The position numbers were made by a program, and so were the translations under genes. A DNA stretch of 64,000 bases from Schistosoma haematobium (lineage: Eukaryota > Platyhelminthes > Trematoda > Strigeidida > Schistosomatidae): assembly GCF_000699445.3 (NCBI RefSeq), contig NC_067196.1, positions 43,119,806 through 43,183,805 of the forward strand, in the 5' to 3' direction. Below are positions 24,555 through 36,724 of this stretch, piece after piece; the stretch's first letter is position 1; the number at the start of each line of letters is the position of its first letter. The notes beneath the pieces were generated by a model. The model was not told where the DNA came from. It was given only the letters and a program-made list of their open reading frames with translations, and made no database searches.

Positions 24555-27131
24555 TTAAGATGAACAGAAAGGAAATAAATTGAAATAGACTTTAAAAGTT
24601 TCAAAGGTCACACTTTGCTTTTCAGTCAATAAGATGGATGACGGACTTTCTTTGTATAAATCATTAATAAACACATTGATATTCAATAGGTGACGCAATC
24701 CACTTTCGGAAAGAAAATCATCAAGAAGACCTCTGAACTGGGTTGTAGTTTCACTGCAACGGAGGTTCACTGGAAGTCTGTTCCACATGGTTGAGTAGCG
24801 AATAACGAAAAACTTCTGGTGTAAGTTTGTATGGGTTTTTGGAATTGCCTGAATATTTTCCTTATAACGTAGATTTAGGGATGATATCGTAGAGTGTGAA
24901 GAATTAGGAGCCGAAGTATTGAAAACTGTGGGCTTTTACTACCTAGGGCTTTATTTTCTATATTCATAATATACTGGCGTTTAGATGAAGCATTTCTGTC
25001 GATTAAATTAAGTATACTCTGAAGTGCATCCACATTATGATGCTCGTGAAAACGGTGTTTCAGTTTTTTAAGCTTTCTTTTAAAAGTATCCTGGCCTCCT
25101 CTAGCGTTATAAGCCACATGGCAAATAATTGGAGCAGTGCGGTCAAGAATATATCAGGTTGTAGTATAGATCGTAAAGCACAATGCCAATATTATTTGTG
25201 GTAAAGTAAGTTTCCCATGGTGAACGTCGAGTAAGAATTTCAGTCTGTTTACAGGTTTGTTGATCAAACTGTCGGTTTTCGGACCTGTTGTACGCATCTA
25301 CAAAGTCCTAGTGTTTCAACTAACATGTTACATTGACATGGTACCGGAGTCGAATCTCATGTAAGGTTTGGCAGATTAAAATCACCAGAGCTGGTTGGTG
25401 CGAAGCAATGGAAATGACGTTTATTAGTAATCTATCAAATCTAGTATCCGCATGAGGTGGTCTGTATGTGCATCCTACCAGTAGGTAATTCTGAGACTCA
25501 TAGTTTACAGTAACTCAAGTGGAGTCGTCTATGGCATCAAGAGATTTATCCTCAAATTTGCACACCTGAATGTCCGAACGGACAAAGATAATTGTACCGC
25601 CTCCTAATCCATAACATCTATTGGTTCTTAAGAAAACGTAGTTACCTACATTCAAGGAGTGATCGGATATAGATGAATTGCACCACGTTTCCGTCATAAG
25701 TACAATGGTTGAATTTACAAGGAATAAAAGGGTTTTAAGATGAATAATTTTACTGGACAGAGAGCGGGCATTGGACGAAAGACTAAGAAACTGAGAATTA
25801 TTATGGTGCAGCAGGTTAGAGTATAAATGATAGTTGTTAGCTCCATGAATACTCGTAGGATTGGCTAAGGTAAGAGTTGTGTTGTAAAGGGAAATAGGTT
25901 CAACAACTTTGTCATCATTTGAAATATGTTCACCGTTGCCGGCGGAATTACAAAAAAGTCTTCTCGTTTCTATTGGATGTAACATCTTATAAAGGCATAG
26001 TGTACATATTGGGAGCCGGACCAAGAAGGCTATCAGGTCTATGTGTGCGACCAAGTGGTCATTTACAACTCGGATTACTATTTATACCTGACGTATGGGT
26101 AACACGTTCCAGACGTTTATTTCCAAGGTTTATGGTTAGTTTTGGCTCCTTCATAATTTTGGGAAAATCGAGTTTTGTTAAACATACTTACGATGGTTTA
26201 CAAGGTTCGAATACATCGACATTAAGTGTGTGGTCAGTTATATAAATGTTATGATTAATTTTCCTGTTGTCCGTTTCACAGTTACTGTAACTGAGTGCTG
26301 CACTAACAGGGATTTGGACTGTGTTATCCCATTCGTCATCAGCAAAACTACTTCGGGTTGAATCTAAGTCAACATTCTTAAGAGGATGAACACTATCTAC
26401 ATCGGGATTACTTTCTTCTGGGTTTTGAGCCTCAGGAGAGTTTTTCGGTGACGGCATACTCGTAAAGTTAGATGTCCTCTTAGAATCGGACTTAAATTTA
26501 CGACCATTAGGGTTATGATGCATTTGGGAGTTAGACGCTGGTGGTCTGTGAACATCTCTTCCTGCTTTCTGCTGGCATAGTGTTCTTTCTGGAAGAATCT
26601 TAATATCCCTGAAAGTGTAGTTTTGCCCCGATGAATTGGAGAAATTAGAAACTCACTGGCGTCTGCAGATTAGTTGAATATGAACAAGATCAGTGAGTAC
26701 ATACCAGGGTGACTTCTTTTAAATCTTGTGCATATTTCTGGCTCTAAACAGACTAGATTTGATATTTATAAGGACATATGTGTCTGATATATTAAACAAA
26801 ATTGCACTGCTAGATCGACTAATTCTTTCGAATGCCTCTGATGCAGCACGATCTAAGAAATTATTCATGTCATACACATGTTGTGGAGTCACTGTGAGGT
26901 TAGGATTGATGGGATACTTAAGCGGATTGAGAATGTTCGTGTCAACTCGGAACTTTTTGCATCATCCATATGGTTGCAGTTGTGATTATCATAACTGTTT
27001 ATCAATAGAGTCTTCAACATGTCTGGAATGGAAACAGCTGGTAAAAGCTTATCCGTGTTATATTGGGTCGTCGCAGTCGTTGTGCCGGAAAATCGCTGAT
27101 CACTTATTGTCATAACGAGGGACCTCGGCAA
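24555..27131 (-). mobile_element. CR1-like LINE with deleted RT core
   Basis: Minus-strand LINE of the CR1/SR1 type. 26188-27131 holds upstream ORF1-like material. 25515-26054 encodes the start of an apurinic-type endonuclease (SLSSNARSLSSKI, MTETWCN, GGGTIIFVRSDIQV). A YRPP motif follows near 25455. A linker (SKRQYIMNIENKALGS) lies at 24880-25117. Near 24840-24875 the sequence passes directly to the extreme C-terminal block (MWNRLPVNLR, FRGLLDDFL). The whole RT catalytic region is therefore missing. Several frameshifts and stops add to the decay, so the element cannot be autonomous. Confidence 0.8.
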
Positions 27132-29255
27132 TTCCCACGATGCGAAAGTAAGAACAGAAAGACTGGTATAAGTGAAGATATATTAGCCCCAAAACACGAC
27201 GACGACGATGATCAAAATAATCCAAAATACACTGGTTTATATATTGATTTTACATCCATTTTTGATTAATAATTAGAATGAAATAACATATATGAAAAAT
27301 ACTTAGAGTTATAACAAATCACAGACTGATTATAGTTCGTGTCAATGGAATACAAGAATATCGTATATTATACAGAATAAAATATCATACGACAAAAGAA
27401 AACAATTACTACAGTGAATGATTATCACATTGAATTAGAATGGATGTAATGTCGAATAAATCAATCGAAAATTGATTTTTCGTTCATCATATCAGTCTGC
27501 TTCCGGATGAACGGAATAGCTCGTCTCGTTGAAACTGTCGGAAATCGTGTCAGTAGTAGTGTTAGATTTTGTCGTCTTCCTACGTTTGTTTGAACTTCTA
27601 GAAGCAGGAGCCTTCATTTTATTTTGTGGCGCGATAAGAAAGTGACATAACAGATGGTTTGAACAAAATGTTGGAAATAGAAATGGGTGAAAAAAAATCA
27701 ATGCCGAGGGATCAGGATAGTCTAGAAATCAAAACCTATGTTTAACACAAAAGTGAATGCATCGTGAGGATTAGTGAAAGTATCAAAAACAGGAGATGAG
27801 AATGGCATGAGGATCGTAGTAGAGATGTATTATGTATGTCAGTTCATGTCTGGAGGCAAAATAGAACAAAAAGGAGCACGTTCTATAAATTTTAACAAAT
27901 ATATTACACGGAAAGATAGCTTTATGTAATAAAGTAATTTAGAACTGTCGATAATTAGTATCAAACAATCAAAGTGGGTACAGTATTTGGCACGTATATA
28001 AACTGACAGCCTGCATTAGTAAAAATTGGGAGGTGTTAAGGAATTGCTCAAGTTTCCTCAAGAACGATAACCGCTTGTGCATTCTTTTCCGACTCGACTC
28101 CATGCATGACCTTTGTCATTGTTTCTTTACTAAATCTATTTATGCTTGAAGGTTATATCTTGCTACTACAATAACAAGCTGTCTCAATTTGTTTTGTGTC
28201 GTTTGTTATACCTTGAGTATCAAGTTCCTTGTAATCCATTTTCTTCCCTTGTAGTTGTTGAGGTTTCGATGTAGTGTTCATTCGGCCTTTCCCGACTTGA
28301 AAGGGAACCAATAGTATTAGACCAGCCCAGTCGTTTTTGTTCTTAGGTCCGTAAACATTGTGGGCCCATACTGAGCATCAGTAGCAAGATTCAACAAACA
28401 AATTGTGATGAACTGGTGACAAGCAATTCTCCAAAAGCTGTGTAGGAAGTAATTATCTGCAGACGTGATTTCAAGTTAATCCCTAAGCCATCGAGCACAA
28501 AGTCTGTGGAGGCTAATGTCCTCTATATCTGACTCCAATAAATAATATCCCGTAAACTGAGTATTTAAGGTAGGCTTAATCTCCTAGTAGAATTACGGAT
28601 TTACTCGAGATTATTGAGAAGCCTGAACACCAGTTATAGAGATAATTTATTGTTAATGATTAATAATAATCCGCAAGCGTGCAGCGAGCAAACACACGAT
28701 GAAACAGAGTGTGAGTGAGTGTGTGTGTTAAAAATCCATATATATTTTTGAGAGTTAATCGGGTGTGGACAAATTATCGATTATCTGCACATTGCAACCA
28801 ATAGGAGGATAGCTTAAGGGTTAATGTACAGACATGCATTCGATCATACACACCGAAATTAACATAGTGAATTAAGTCTGAGTTACAATGAATAGACAAA
28901 TGGTACAGTGGCCAAATGGGCTTACCATAAGTCTTAGCTTGGCCGAAGTCCATTCGGCGTGATAAACCCTTTTTTCTAAAGCCTAAATTAACATTCACAC
29001 GTCACAAAAACTGAATACGGTCTGTTGAAAGGAGAAAAAGAGCGATATTAATAAGATACCAAACAGTAACAAAAAGATAGAAAAAATGAGTCAACAAGAG
29101 TTAATATCTTTTATGACAAACACGAATGATTGTAATTGGTGAATAAACATGGTATAATCATATAAAGCTGAAGAGACTAAAGATAGGGGCGGGTATTTAA
29201 TGCAATCATTAACTGGTCCATTTACCGATCATGCCACGCAATGTATGATAATAAC
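27132..29255. other. Gene-free region
   Basis: About 2.1 kb with no supported gene. Contains a short GTGAGTGAGTGTGTGTGT run near 28710-28728 and otherwise nothing recognisable. Confidence 0.4.
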
Positions 29256-29268
29256 ACATATGAAGGGT
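29256..29268 (+). repeat. Target-site duplication, left copy
   Basis: ACATATGAAGGGT, repeated exactly at 29656-29668. The two copies bracket a hairpin plus tRNA-like plus hammerhead unit. Confidence 0.8.
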
Positions 29269-29443
29269 CACAATTGATTGATCACTGGGTGGTGATCAAT
29301 CTCATGCTTGTCTAGTCCCTATTAGTGCAGATCGAATGCTATCGATCATGTTGCAATGTGGCCACCAGTCTAGGTGACTCGACACTGCATAGGGACTAGA
29401 CAAGCATGAGATTGATCACCACCCAGTGATCAATCAATTGTGA
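29268..29443. repeat. 55-bp perfect inverted repeat (hairpin)
   Basis: Arms 29268-29322 and 29389-29443 are exact reverse complements. Both carry a GTCTAGTCCCTAT / ATAGGGACTAGAC end next to the loop. The spacer is 66 bp. The hairpin lies inside the target duplication of the hammerhead element, so it appears to be part of that insertion. Confidence 0.93.
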
Positions 29444-29655
29444 TTACATCTCAGTCCTACAGGAGGTTAGTCACGGCTCGGATAGCTCAGTGGTAACGTC
29501 TCTGACTGTGAAGCTGGGTGACACGAGATCGAATCCGCCAGGGAGCACCAGTTCCCTCAAGATTACAGGTACACCTTGCTGACGAGTGCCAAGTAGCACG
29601 AAACCCGGGTCCAGGGTTTCCTGTTGACTACCTCCAACCACCATCTAATCTCAAT
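29269..29655 (+). mobile_element. Composite SM-alpha-like element with hairpin and hammerhead
   Basis: A 387-bp unit between exact 13-bp direct repeats. In order: 55-bp inverted repeat, a tRNA-like head starting GGCTCGGATAGCTCAGTGG at 29475 with a B-box-like GAGATCGAATCC at 29525-29536, then a hammerhead ribozyme at 29573-29617 and a short tail. The RNA polymerase III promoter-like boxes plus ribozyme match what is known of the schistosome SM-alpha SINE-like family. The hairpin head is unexpected. Confidence 0.8.
29573..29617 (+). ncRNA. Hammerhead self-cleaving ribozyme
   Basis: Core CTGACGAG, GAAA and cleavage triplet GTC (29609-29611) are all present. Stem I pairs ACCTTG (29573-29578) with CAGGGT (29612-29617). 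Stem II is GTGC/GCAC around a six-base loop. Stem III is a minimal CCC/GGG, like the short stem III of the SM-alpha ribozymes. No core base is missing, so self-cleavage of the transcript is expected, possibly weak because stem III is so short. Confidence 0.88.
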
Positions 29656-29668
29656 ACATATGAAGGGT
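29656..29668 (+). repeat. Target-site duplication, right copy
   Basis: ACATATGAAGGGT, identical to 29256-29268. Confidence 0.8.
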
Positions 29669-30156
29669 ATTATTTACAGCAATATTTAACATGACTGTAA
29701 GTATGAATCACACTAGATAACTACATAGATCGTATCACTGGGTTGTATAATAAGTGGACTGTTTCAAAACATTTGCACATTTAAATGTTATATGTCAAAC
29801 AGATAAATCTTTAAGCACTAAAAATTTAGTTAACTGTAGGAGAAAGAAAATGCATCACTATAGAAAACGAACGTAGTTCTGTGAGTTAGCGACCAAAATT
29901 TTCGATCATTTGTGAGCAAAGTGGCAAAAGAGATGAACCAGTGAAGTAAATGCTAAGGTGTGAGGTTGTATTAAGCGAAAGCGAGTACAACTCAGCTACC
30001 GTACAACGACAAAGGTACGGTCCAAATCAGAGTTGTAAATAGAAAAGACTAATAATACTCCATTTGGACTGCAGACAAACTTGAAATGGACGAAAAAAGA
30101 AATTAGCGGAGGTGATGTTACTTATAAGATGAAGCAAAAAACACTGTGATGAAAAG
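29669..30156. other. Gene-free spacer
   Basis: Nothing recognised between the hammerhead element and the solo LTR. Confidence 0.35.
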
Positions 30157-30308
30157 GAGTATTTGAATTATAGTATGAACTAAGAATCTCAGAAATAACG
30201 TAATCGGATCAAGAAGTACTAGATAAACACGAACGAATGTACTGTATTTGGAATTCGTAACCAAACGTTCAACAAGTACAAAGGAATCATTAGTTCATTC
30301 AAACACCA
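30157..30308 (-). repeat. Solo LTR of the gypsy family
   Basis: Aligns by eye along its whole length with the LTRs of the element at 19387-22690, ending in the same TCAAACACCA. The first few bases (TTCAAGC side) are missing. No internal gypsy sequence adjoins it, so it is a solo LTR left by LTR-LTR recombination, or a truncated copy. Confidence 0.85.
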
Positions 30309-30768
30309 CAAACACCTCATATGAAATATATTCACGAAGGATTTCACTATACTAAACGGTCATTGGATAAACAATATTTTTGAGTAGCCTATACTTCTGT
30401 CTAGCGAGCAAGTATATTGAGCAGTATTTTGTTGTGAACTTCGACTTTTGAAAGTGAAGGAAGTTTTATACGTTACTAGTGCTTGATTAACTATTCTCCT
30501 GAGTCATTTTCGGGAAGCCGAAGTGACCGTCCCTGGGGTTATGTGTGAGGTATCGGGTGAAAATGGCAAATCGATTGATGAGATGGTGAATGTTCAGGAC
30601 AAGTGTTACGCATAACGAAGCATCGTCTACTTCAATTAGGGATGTACTAGAAGATGCTGGTAGGAATTAATGTCAGACCCATTATTGGACCATGATGTCA
30701 TTTACTGTTGCAAGATTTACTTGCTCATTAATATAGATCGGCGTAAGACTAAGATATCCCCAAACTGC

Positions 30769-30859
30769 CAACTTTGGGGAAATTTTGGCCATTTTGGGGA
30801 AGCCGCTATAGTAAATTTCGGGGAAATGAGACGCAAACCCCAAAATTTCACCAAAGTTG
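30769..30859. repeat. Short imperfect hairpin
   Basis: Arm CAACTTTGGGGAAATTTTGG (30769-30788) pairs with 30840-30859 with one mismatch, around a 51-bp loop. Flanking GGGGAAA motifs are repeated in the loop. Confidence 0.7.
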
Positions 30860-32394
30860 ACAGCTTGGGTCGCTATGGGTTTTTAATTTATTTCATTAGT
30901 AAATAGGAGTTTATCACTGACCATTACACGTCGAGGATTTACTGCATGGTCAATAAAGTGAAATGATTTTTTTTCAGACGAACAAATAGACAACTCAGTA
31001 GTCATTCCTTGACAATATAACCAATGAAACGGGAATATGGTAGATTCACGATTTCCTCTTTATGAAACACCTAGAGTTAATACGTCACTCAAGTATGTAT
31101 CTGCAAATATCAACCTATTAAGCACCAAGTCTGTGAACCACTAAAACAATGGAGCAAAATTATTTCTAATACTAACCGAGAAATATATATGTGGGAATGA
31201 AGGAAAAGTCTTTTGGCTTGGCTGGAATATGATGTATAAAGGAAGCAGGGGAAAAGATAATATGGTTCCACACAAAATTATAGGGGACACATGAGTCTAC
31301 AGAATGCAAAACTGTTCCTCCATTGTATACTTATTTGAAGATCAGATATGTTGCCTTAGTTGCAAGTGATGACCACTGACTGTTGGTTTTACAAATAATG
31401 CAGAATCCCAAAAGTCTGAAAACCTCACATGGCGATTAATGTTTAGAGCGGATCATTAGAATTTCATATTTAGATGGTGGTGATATTTAGCTCGGGGTGA
31501 TGATTTGGGTGAAGTTTTCTTCTTTGAGTTGGATGCTTTGGTTGTGGAGCTTTCAGTTCTCCTCTGAACAACACCGTCAGTACAAACTTCAGGTAGAAAG
31601 TAAGTATTCGAATTCCTCCATAAATGACTTATAGCTTATCCTGTTGACTTCGGTCTTGATTGGTTACTGCTGACATTTATCCTGTCATTATCTAATTCTT
31701 TATTTTGACTGTACTCCACATTAATTTGATTCTTGGTCTTATATTTGACCATGGTTTTTCCGACTGTTTGGTAGATTTGATCGGTTTCAATTTGTTCGTT
31801 GATTGACTTGAGTACCAAACTTCTAAAAATCCCCTGGTGCATTTAGAATCCCCTTAACACTTTCCCGGTCGAGTGTGTATCCACGTGCATCGATATAAGT
31901 GACGATATACCATGGCGTTTGACCGCTAATTGGTGTTCGCCTATACGAAGATAAAGGAGACACCCACTTTTTCCGATGCAGTGTTCTTCGCAGTTGAAAC
32001 AATTTATTCTACAGATGATTTTTGGGATTTTCCTCTTTTGTTATTTCGTCCATTCGTTTACACAGGATTGATTTTGGTACACCTAATGATTGCTGACGCG
32101 AACTACAGGATCAACAAATACTAACACTTCATGGATGACCAAAAGACAAAGCTAGAGAGGATACTCACATTAAAACAACTGGTAATCTTGACAACAGCGA
32201 TCCACAACACAGAAAACAAAGAAAAACACCCTTACGAAATAATTAATCAAGATTCCAAAACCACCTATGGAATAAAATATAAAAAACTGCCTGGTCAACC
32301 CGTCAAAGCAACCTCTGACAAACATAGAACACCTGCTCCGAAAAGGATAAAACTACAATACAAATTACGCCTCAAAACTTACCACACAAGTTGA

Positions 32395-32580
32395 AATCAT
32401 GAGTCAGTTGAAGCTAGATCACCATGGAAAACCTGGAAGCACTGGACGGCCGTTTCATCCTAGTATGGGACTCCTCAGCAATGCGCATCGACGACCCCGC
32501 ACCTCGCGGGACTCGAACCCAGGACCTATGGGTTTCGCGCGCGAGCACTTAACCATTAGACCACTGAGCCGGCATCCAAC
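32395..32580 (-). mobile_element. SM-alpha-like element with hammerhead, second copy
   Basis: On the minus strand: a tRNA-like head with GGCTCAGTGGTCTAATGG and the B-box-like GGGTTCGAGTCCC (32508-32520), then the hammerhead at 32439-32484, then a tail (CCAGGTTTTCCATGGTGATC). It is a different subtype from the copy at 29.3 kb, with another tRNA-like head and no hairpin. It interrupts or abuts Penelope-like coding sequence. No clear target duplication was found. Confidence 0.8.
32439..32484 (-). ncRNA. Hammerhead self-cleaving ribozyme
   Basis: On the minus strand: CTGAGGAG, GAAA and GTC core elements are all intact. Stem I GCATTG/CAGTGC pairs completely (one G-U). Stem II GTCC/GGAT has one G-U pair. 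Stem III is CGG/CCG. The conserved box needs CUGANGA, so CTGAGGA is acceptable. Predicted to be a cleavage-competent ribozyme of the SM-alpha type. Confidence 0.88.
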
Positions 32581-32595
32581 GGTGTTAATGTCTAA

Positions 32596-33150
32596 CTTCA
32601 ACCAATCTACTTATTAGCTGCATCAGAGGTATCAATCAAAAATGCCGAAATAAACGAAGAAACTCAAGAGGAAATAAGACAAGCCGTAGTACCGCTAACT
32701 CAATCGAAGAAAGAAGACGCTTACTGACCTCACGAGAACAAAGAGCCTTAAAGAAAGTCGGAACTAGAAAAAATATTGTCATAGTTCCAGTGGACAACGG
32801 ATGAACTAAAGTAACTTTGGACAAGGTAGAATATATCAGGAAAGCGGAGGAACTAGTTGGAGACAAAAGCGTATACAAACCGATGGACACAAATCGAATC
32901 AAAAGGTTATACAACCGAATCTCAGGGACTTGAGACAAGCTTGTCGAAGCAGGACAAATATCAGATGGATGATGAAATCCAACGGGCAAGTACTCCCTCG
33001 GTTCTACGACAGGCCCAACCCCTGGATAAAGTTAATGAGATTCAAACCAGAAGCTACGAAGTGATATGATTATTCACCACAATCAAAGAAAGTTTAGCTA
33101 AGGAAACCCTGTCCCTGCTCTTCAACAATTTTCCATATAGAATGAGATAA
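32596..33150 (+). mobile_element. Penelope-like retroelement fragment
   Basis: Plus-strand decayed coding sequence. It shows SREQRALKKVGTRKNIVIVP, LDKVEYIRKAEELVGDKSVY, KPMDTNRIKRLYNRISGT and DKLVEAGQISD, in the order seen at the start of Penelope-like RT proteins. Stops interrupt it (after DNG, before DKLVEAG, after ISD). The RT catalytic core and the GIY-YIG endonuclease are not visible downstream, so it is a truncated relic. Confidence 0.75.
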
Positions 33151-35929
33151 CTGCGAATTGACCTAGTGATTGAAACAATTGAAAGAAATCACATTTGATC
33201 ACCATGTTCTGGAGTTACTTGATTCGGCCTCAATAAACTTTATTCAGTAATCCAGGCTAAGAGTAAATCAAGTATATTTGGCTTAAAAACTTTTAGATTC
33301 TATAGAAAATGAGTCATTTCACTAGTGTTAGTATCGTGTTGTGAGTTCTAAAGAAGCTCTAGTACTAAAATACAATCCCTGAGAGCTCCTTCGAAGTTAG
33401 GTCCTCGCAAGCCTTCCGACATAGACTGAATAGGATTACTGGACATTATACAGCTCTAAAACTTCCGGAAACCTCTTTAGAGTAACAAACCTTATCTAAA
33501 AAGCAAAAATTATAGCCTTAATAGCCAATAGTAACACGTGCTATCTTCAGAAAAGTATAGTGTAGCACCGTTTGAAAGTGAGGTGTTTAACACCAATAAC
33601 ATGAACTTCAAGACATAAAATTAAAAACTTCATTCAAAAACATTTTTTGACATGCTCTTCATATCCACTGAACAGACGAAATTCTTTATAAGATAATTTA
33701 TTTTTATATAAAAAATGCCTCGTGAATTTAATATAACTCCAATGGCCACAACGGATTTCAGCTGTTAGTACAGGTGGGTTTTTATGAAAGTATGATCTCC
33801 CAACTATTAAATGTGAGCGCTTCGCCACTTTTCTTCTCCATCAACTAGAATGGATGGTTGCTCAAATCATCTATACTGACGAATGAATGCACTCACTAGT
33901 GTTTTGGTCTTTTCCCTAAGATGTACCACGAAATCTTCCTAACGCATCCACATAATTTATCCACCTTTCGTTCTTGAGCGCATTTGTTTGCATTTCAAAC
34001 AAATATTGTCACCGTGACAATTGTGGTATGGATATTCGAACCGATGTACGTACCTACGAAGTTCTACGTTGTTGACTGAGTGGTAAATCCTGTTTATCAT
34101 TAGGTTTTCTCCTGCAGTCGCATAAAACGCTTATCTAAAATGTATTCAATTCTAGTCTACTGATAGCAGAAACCTCATACTGAAGTTTTATTTACAACGC
34201 ATAACAACCAAGCTGCAATGTACCACGCCACTGATCATTAATTGCTTTCAAACTGTTTATCAGATCAGAACTTCAAGTGTGTACTTACAGCGTTTTGTTT
34301 CGATCAGTGGTTTTTTATCCCCAGGCTTAGTGGTCGAAAATCTGTGACTACAACATTTTCGAACCAGGACAGCATTTGGTGGAAAATGAGAGCAGAATCT
34401 CAGACAAAATATAAGGAAAAGTATCATGGAATATTAAACCTAAGACTCATTGTCATTTTGTTAGTAAGCGTTTTAAAGCAACATTAATATGTACTGTTTA
34501 ATATCTAGTATACGAAACACAAAAACCCTACCTAACGTTCCTGTAAGTTCATTTTAATATAGTAATAAAAATGACATTTAATAAACTGGTCCGAATTATT
34601 ATATTTTTAATTTAATTCACTGCTGTAGGTTACTATCTTTAACATAGCACTGGATGTCATTCATCACAAGTTTGTCAAAATATGGGCGACTCATACCAAT
34701 CTATGATAACTACGCTTCGGTGATAGTGATTAAACATAATGACTTTTTTACGTTAAGGATACAAGTCCAGACGTGATCGGTGACTTGTGAAGAATCGATT
34801 ACTTTTGTAAGATGAAATAAAAAAACATGAATTGTTCGAAACAAAAACGAAGTCCTCCAGTAAATAATTTGCAATTTTACTATAAATACATGGATTATAT
34901 CACACTATAAGGGATGAAAGATCACAGTCTGAAACATGGGGGGTTATAAATATATACCTGAGGGAATGATAACACAATAAGGGATAATTCAGTATTTTTG
35001 TTGAACAAGAGTTGAGAGATACTTCACATGAGCCATCACTTCTGCCTAAAGAAATATAATTAGAGATAATGAGTTAAGAACAAACTGGAAATCAATGTAG
35101 TACAAATTATGCGATTGGAAATATAAATAATTTACTAAGTGAAGCGGTATTTGTACGTATATAACCGTTACATACCTAATTGATGTGTACATTCAGAGCG
35201 ATCTTAAGTTGACAACTTCATTATCAAATGGAAAATTGATTATTGTATTTACCATAGAATTTCTTTGCATCAAAGTCACACTTTAACTGCCTATGAATTA
35301 GCATTTATTCATTACGATACAACATATACTGTGGTGTGAGATACTTATATCCACATAAGTAGTATATAACGATAGTCAGGAATGGAATGTATTTCAGTAG
35401 AAGATCGAGAAGGAAAGAACGGGAACGGAAGGCAATTGGTATGAAAATGCAGAAACAGTGAAATCTAAGACGATGGGCTGATATTTGTAAAAGAAATAGT
35501 CAGGTTTGAGACATTTGATTGATATTTTGCAAATTAACTATTTACTGTATTGTTCTCAGATTTTAGTAAGACGTTCTGTTATTTTACGCTCACATACATT
35601 CGATTGTCCCCACTCGTGTTATTGTTCACCACAATACATCGTTACATACACTAACAATTATTTTTGAAAAACTGCTGACATATGTACTAATTTCACAATT
35701 CTTAATCACCAAGAGTATATACACTGGACTTTATTTATTAAGAGTCACTACGCCCTGTATCACGAAAATTGAAATTCATCTGATGAAAAAGCAAGACTTG
35801 TCAAACCCAAAGAAATCAAATAATCTACCCATAGTTAAGTGGAACTTTTTGTTACCGAAGTGTTAATCTAAGCTGATACTTGAAAAAGTCACCTTAGTCA
35901 AGTTTAAACTCCCGTTAAAGTCCTTCTAG
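33151..35929. other. AT-rich gene-free region
   Basis: About 2.8 kb without a supported exon, RNA gene or recognised transposon. Confidence 0.4.
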
Positions 35930-36340
35930 GGTTACAACTAGTTTCAAGCGCGGGTGAGAGAGGCCTAGGTATAGAGTTAACAACCACATCCCAAAATGAC
36001 AATAAAATTCTCCCAACCCCCCTCTCCTGACAACTAGAGCGACAATTAATGCAGCTACATGGAATGTCCAGACTGTGTAGGAATCCAAGAGGGTTACTCA
36101 AAAGGCGGCAGAAATTAGAAGATACAACTTCGCTCTGCTTGGAATAAGTAAAACACATTGAACAGAAGCTGGAAAGGAAATACTAGGTTGGGCAGAATCG
36201 TTATTCTGCACTGATCATGAAGAAAATGTACCCCACCACACACAAGGAGTTACAATAACCATCTTCAAGGAAGCACGAAAAGTACTTATGCGGTGGGAAT
36301 GTTATGGTTAATTATCCATCAAAGGGTTTCTCTAAATAAG
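35930..36340 (+). mobile_element. RTE-like LINE family C, endonuclease start
   Basis: Decayed plus-strand endonuclease N-terminal region (ATWNVQTV, EIRRYNFALLGISKTH, HHTQGVTITIFKEARKVLMRWE). It belongs to the same family as 17691-18497 and 41766-43980. 3' truncated at about 36340. Confidence 0.75.
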
Positions 36341-36724
36341 TTAGTCAGCTACTGTTATAGCTGTGAAAAATAAATGCTGATTAAGGGGTAGCGAATTATT
36401 GATCGGACCAAAGACGCACAAACACGTAGAACGGCCTAGGGTTCTGATTGGTCCTGCTTCCCTGTATAGCCCAGCCAGTTGAGTCCAGAACGCAAGTCAC
36501 AGCCTCTGAGTTATGAATCATTACATTTCAAACATACTTTGTTTATATACCAGTCAAGCAGACCACATCGTACGATAAAATAGAAAATAACATTGTACAA
36601 TAATAACCAGTAAGAAAAGGACACGTGAAATAAGTACTGACCAATAAGTAAATAGTACCATCTCCAAGTCCAAGAATAGCATTACACTTAATAGAATAAT
36701 TTCTGGGATATTTTCCTGAATATC
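36341..36724. other. Spacer before the inverted LINE block
   Basis: No recognisable feature. Confidence 0.3.

Larger units (their letters stand above)
30309..32595. other. Mostly gene-free region with a small hairpin and a hammerhead element
   Basis: No supported host gene. It includes a 20-bp imperfect hairpin at 30769-30859 and, from 32395, the second hammerhead-bearing element. Open frames at 32131-32394 may be decayed Penelope-like coding sequence, but this could not be shown. Confidence 0.35.

Noticed and set aside
26188..26523. Hydrophilic 111-codon frame considered as a host gene
   Set aside because: It lies in order and strand with the CR1-like endonuclease frame, so it is better explained as ORF1-type LINE sequence.
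29475..29545. Possible tRNA gene
   Set aside because: A- and B-box-like motifs are present, but the arms do not form a complete cloverleaf and a hammerhead follows directly, so this is the head of an SM-alpha-like element.
32485..32573. Possible tRNA gene on the minus strand
   Set aside because: As above: tRNA-like promoter part of a hammerhead-bearing SINE-like element.
34242..34487. 81-codon plus-strand frame
   Set aside because: Composition and lack of motifs fit random open frames in AT-rich DNA.
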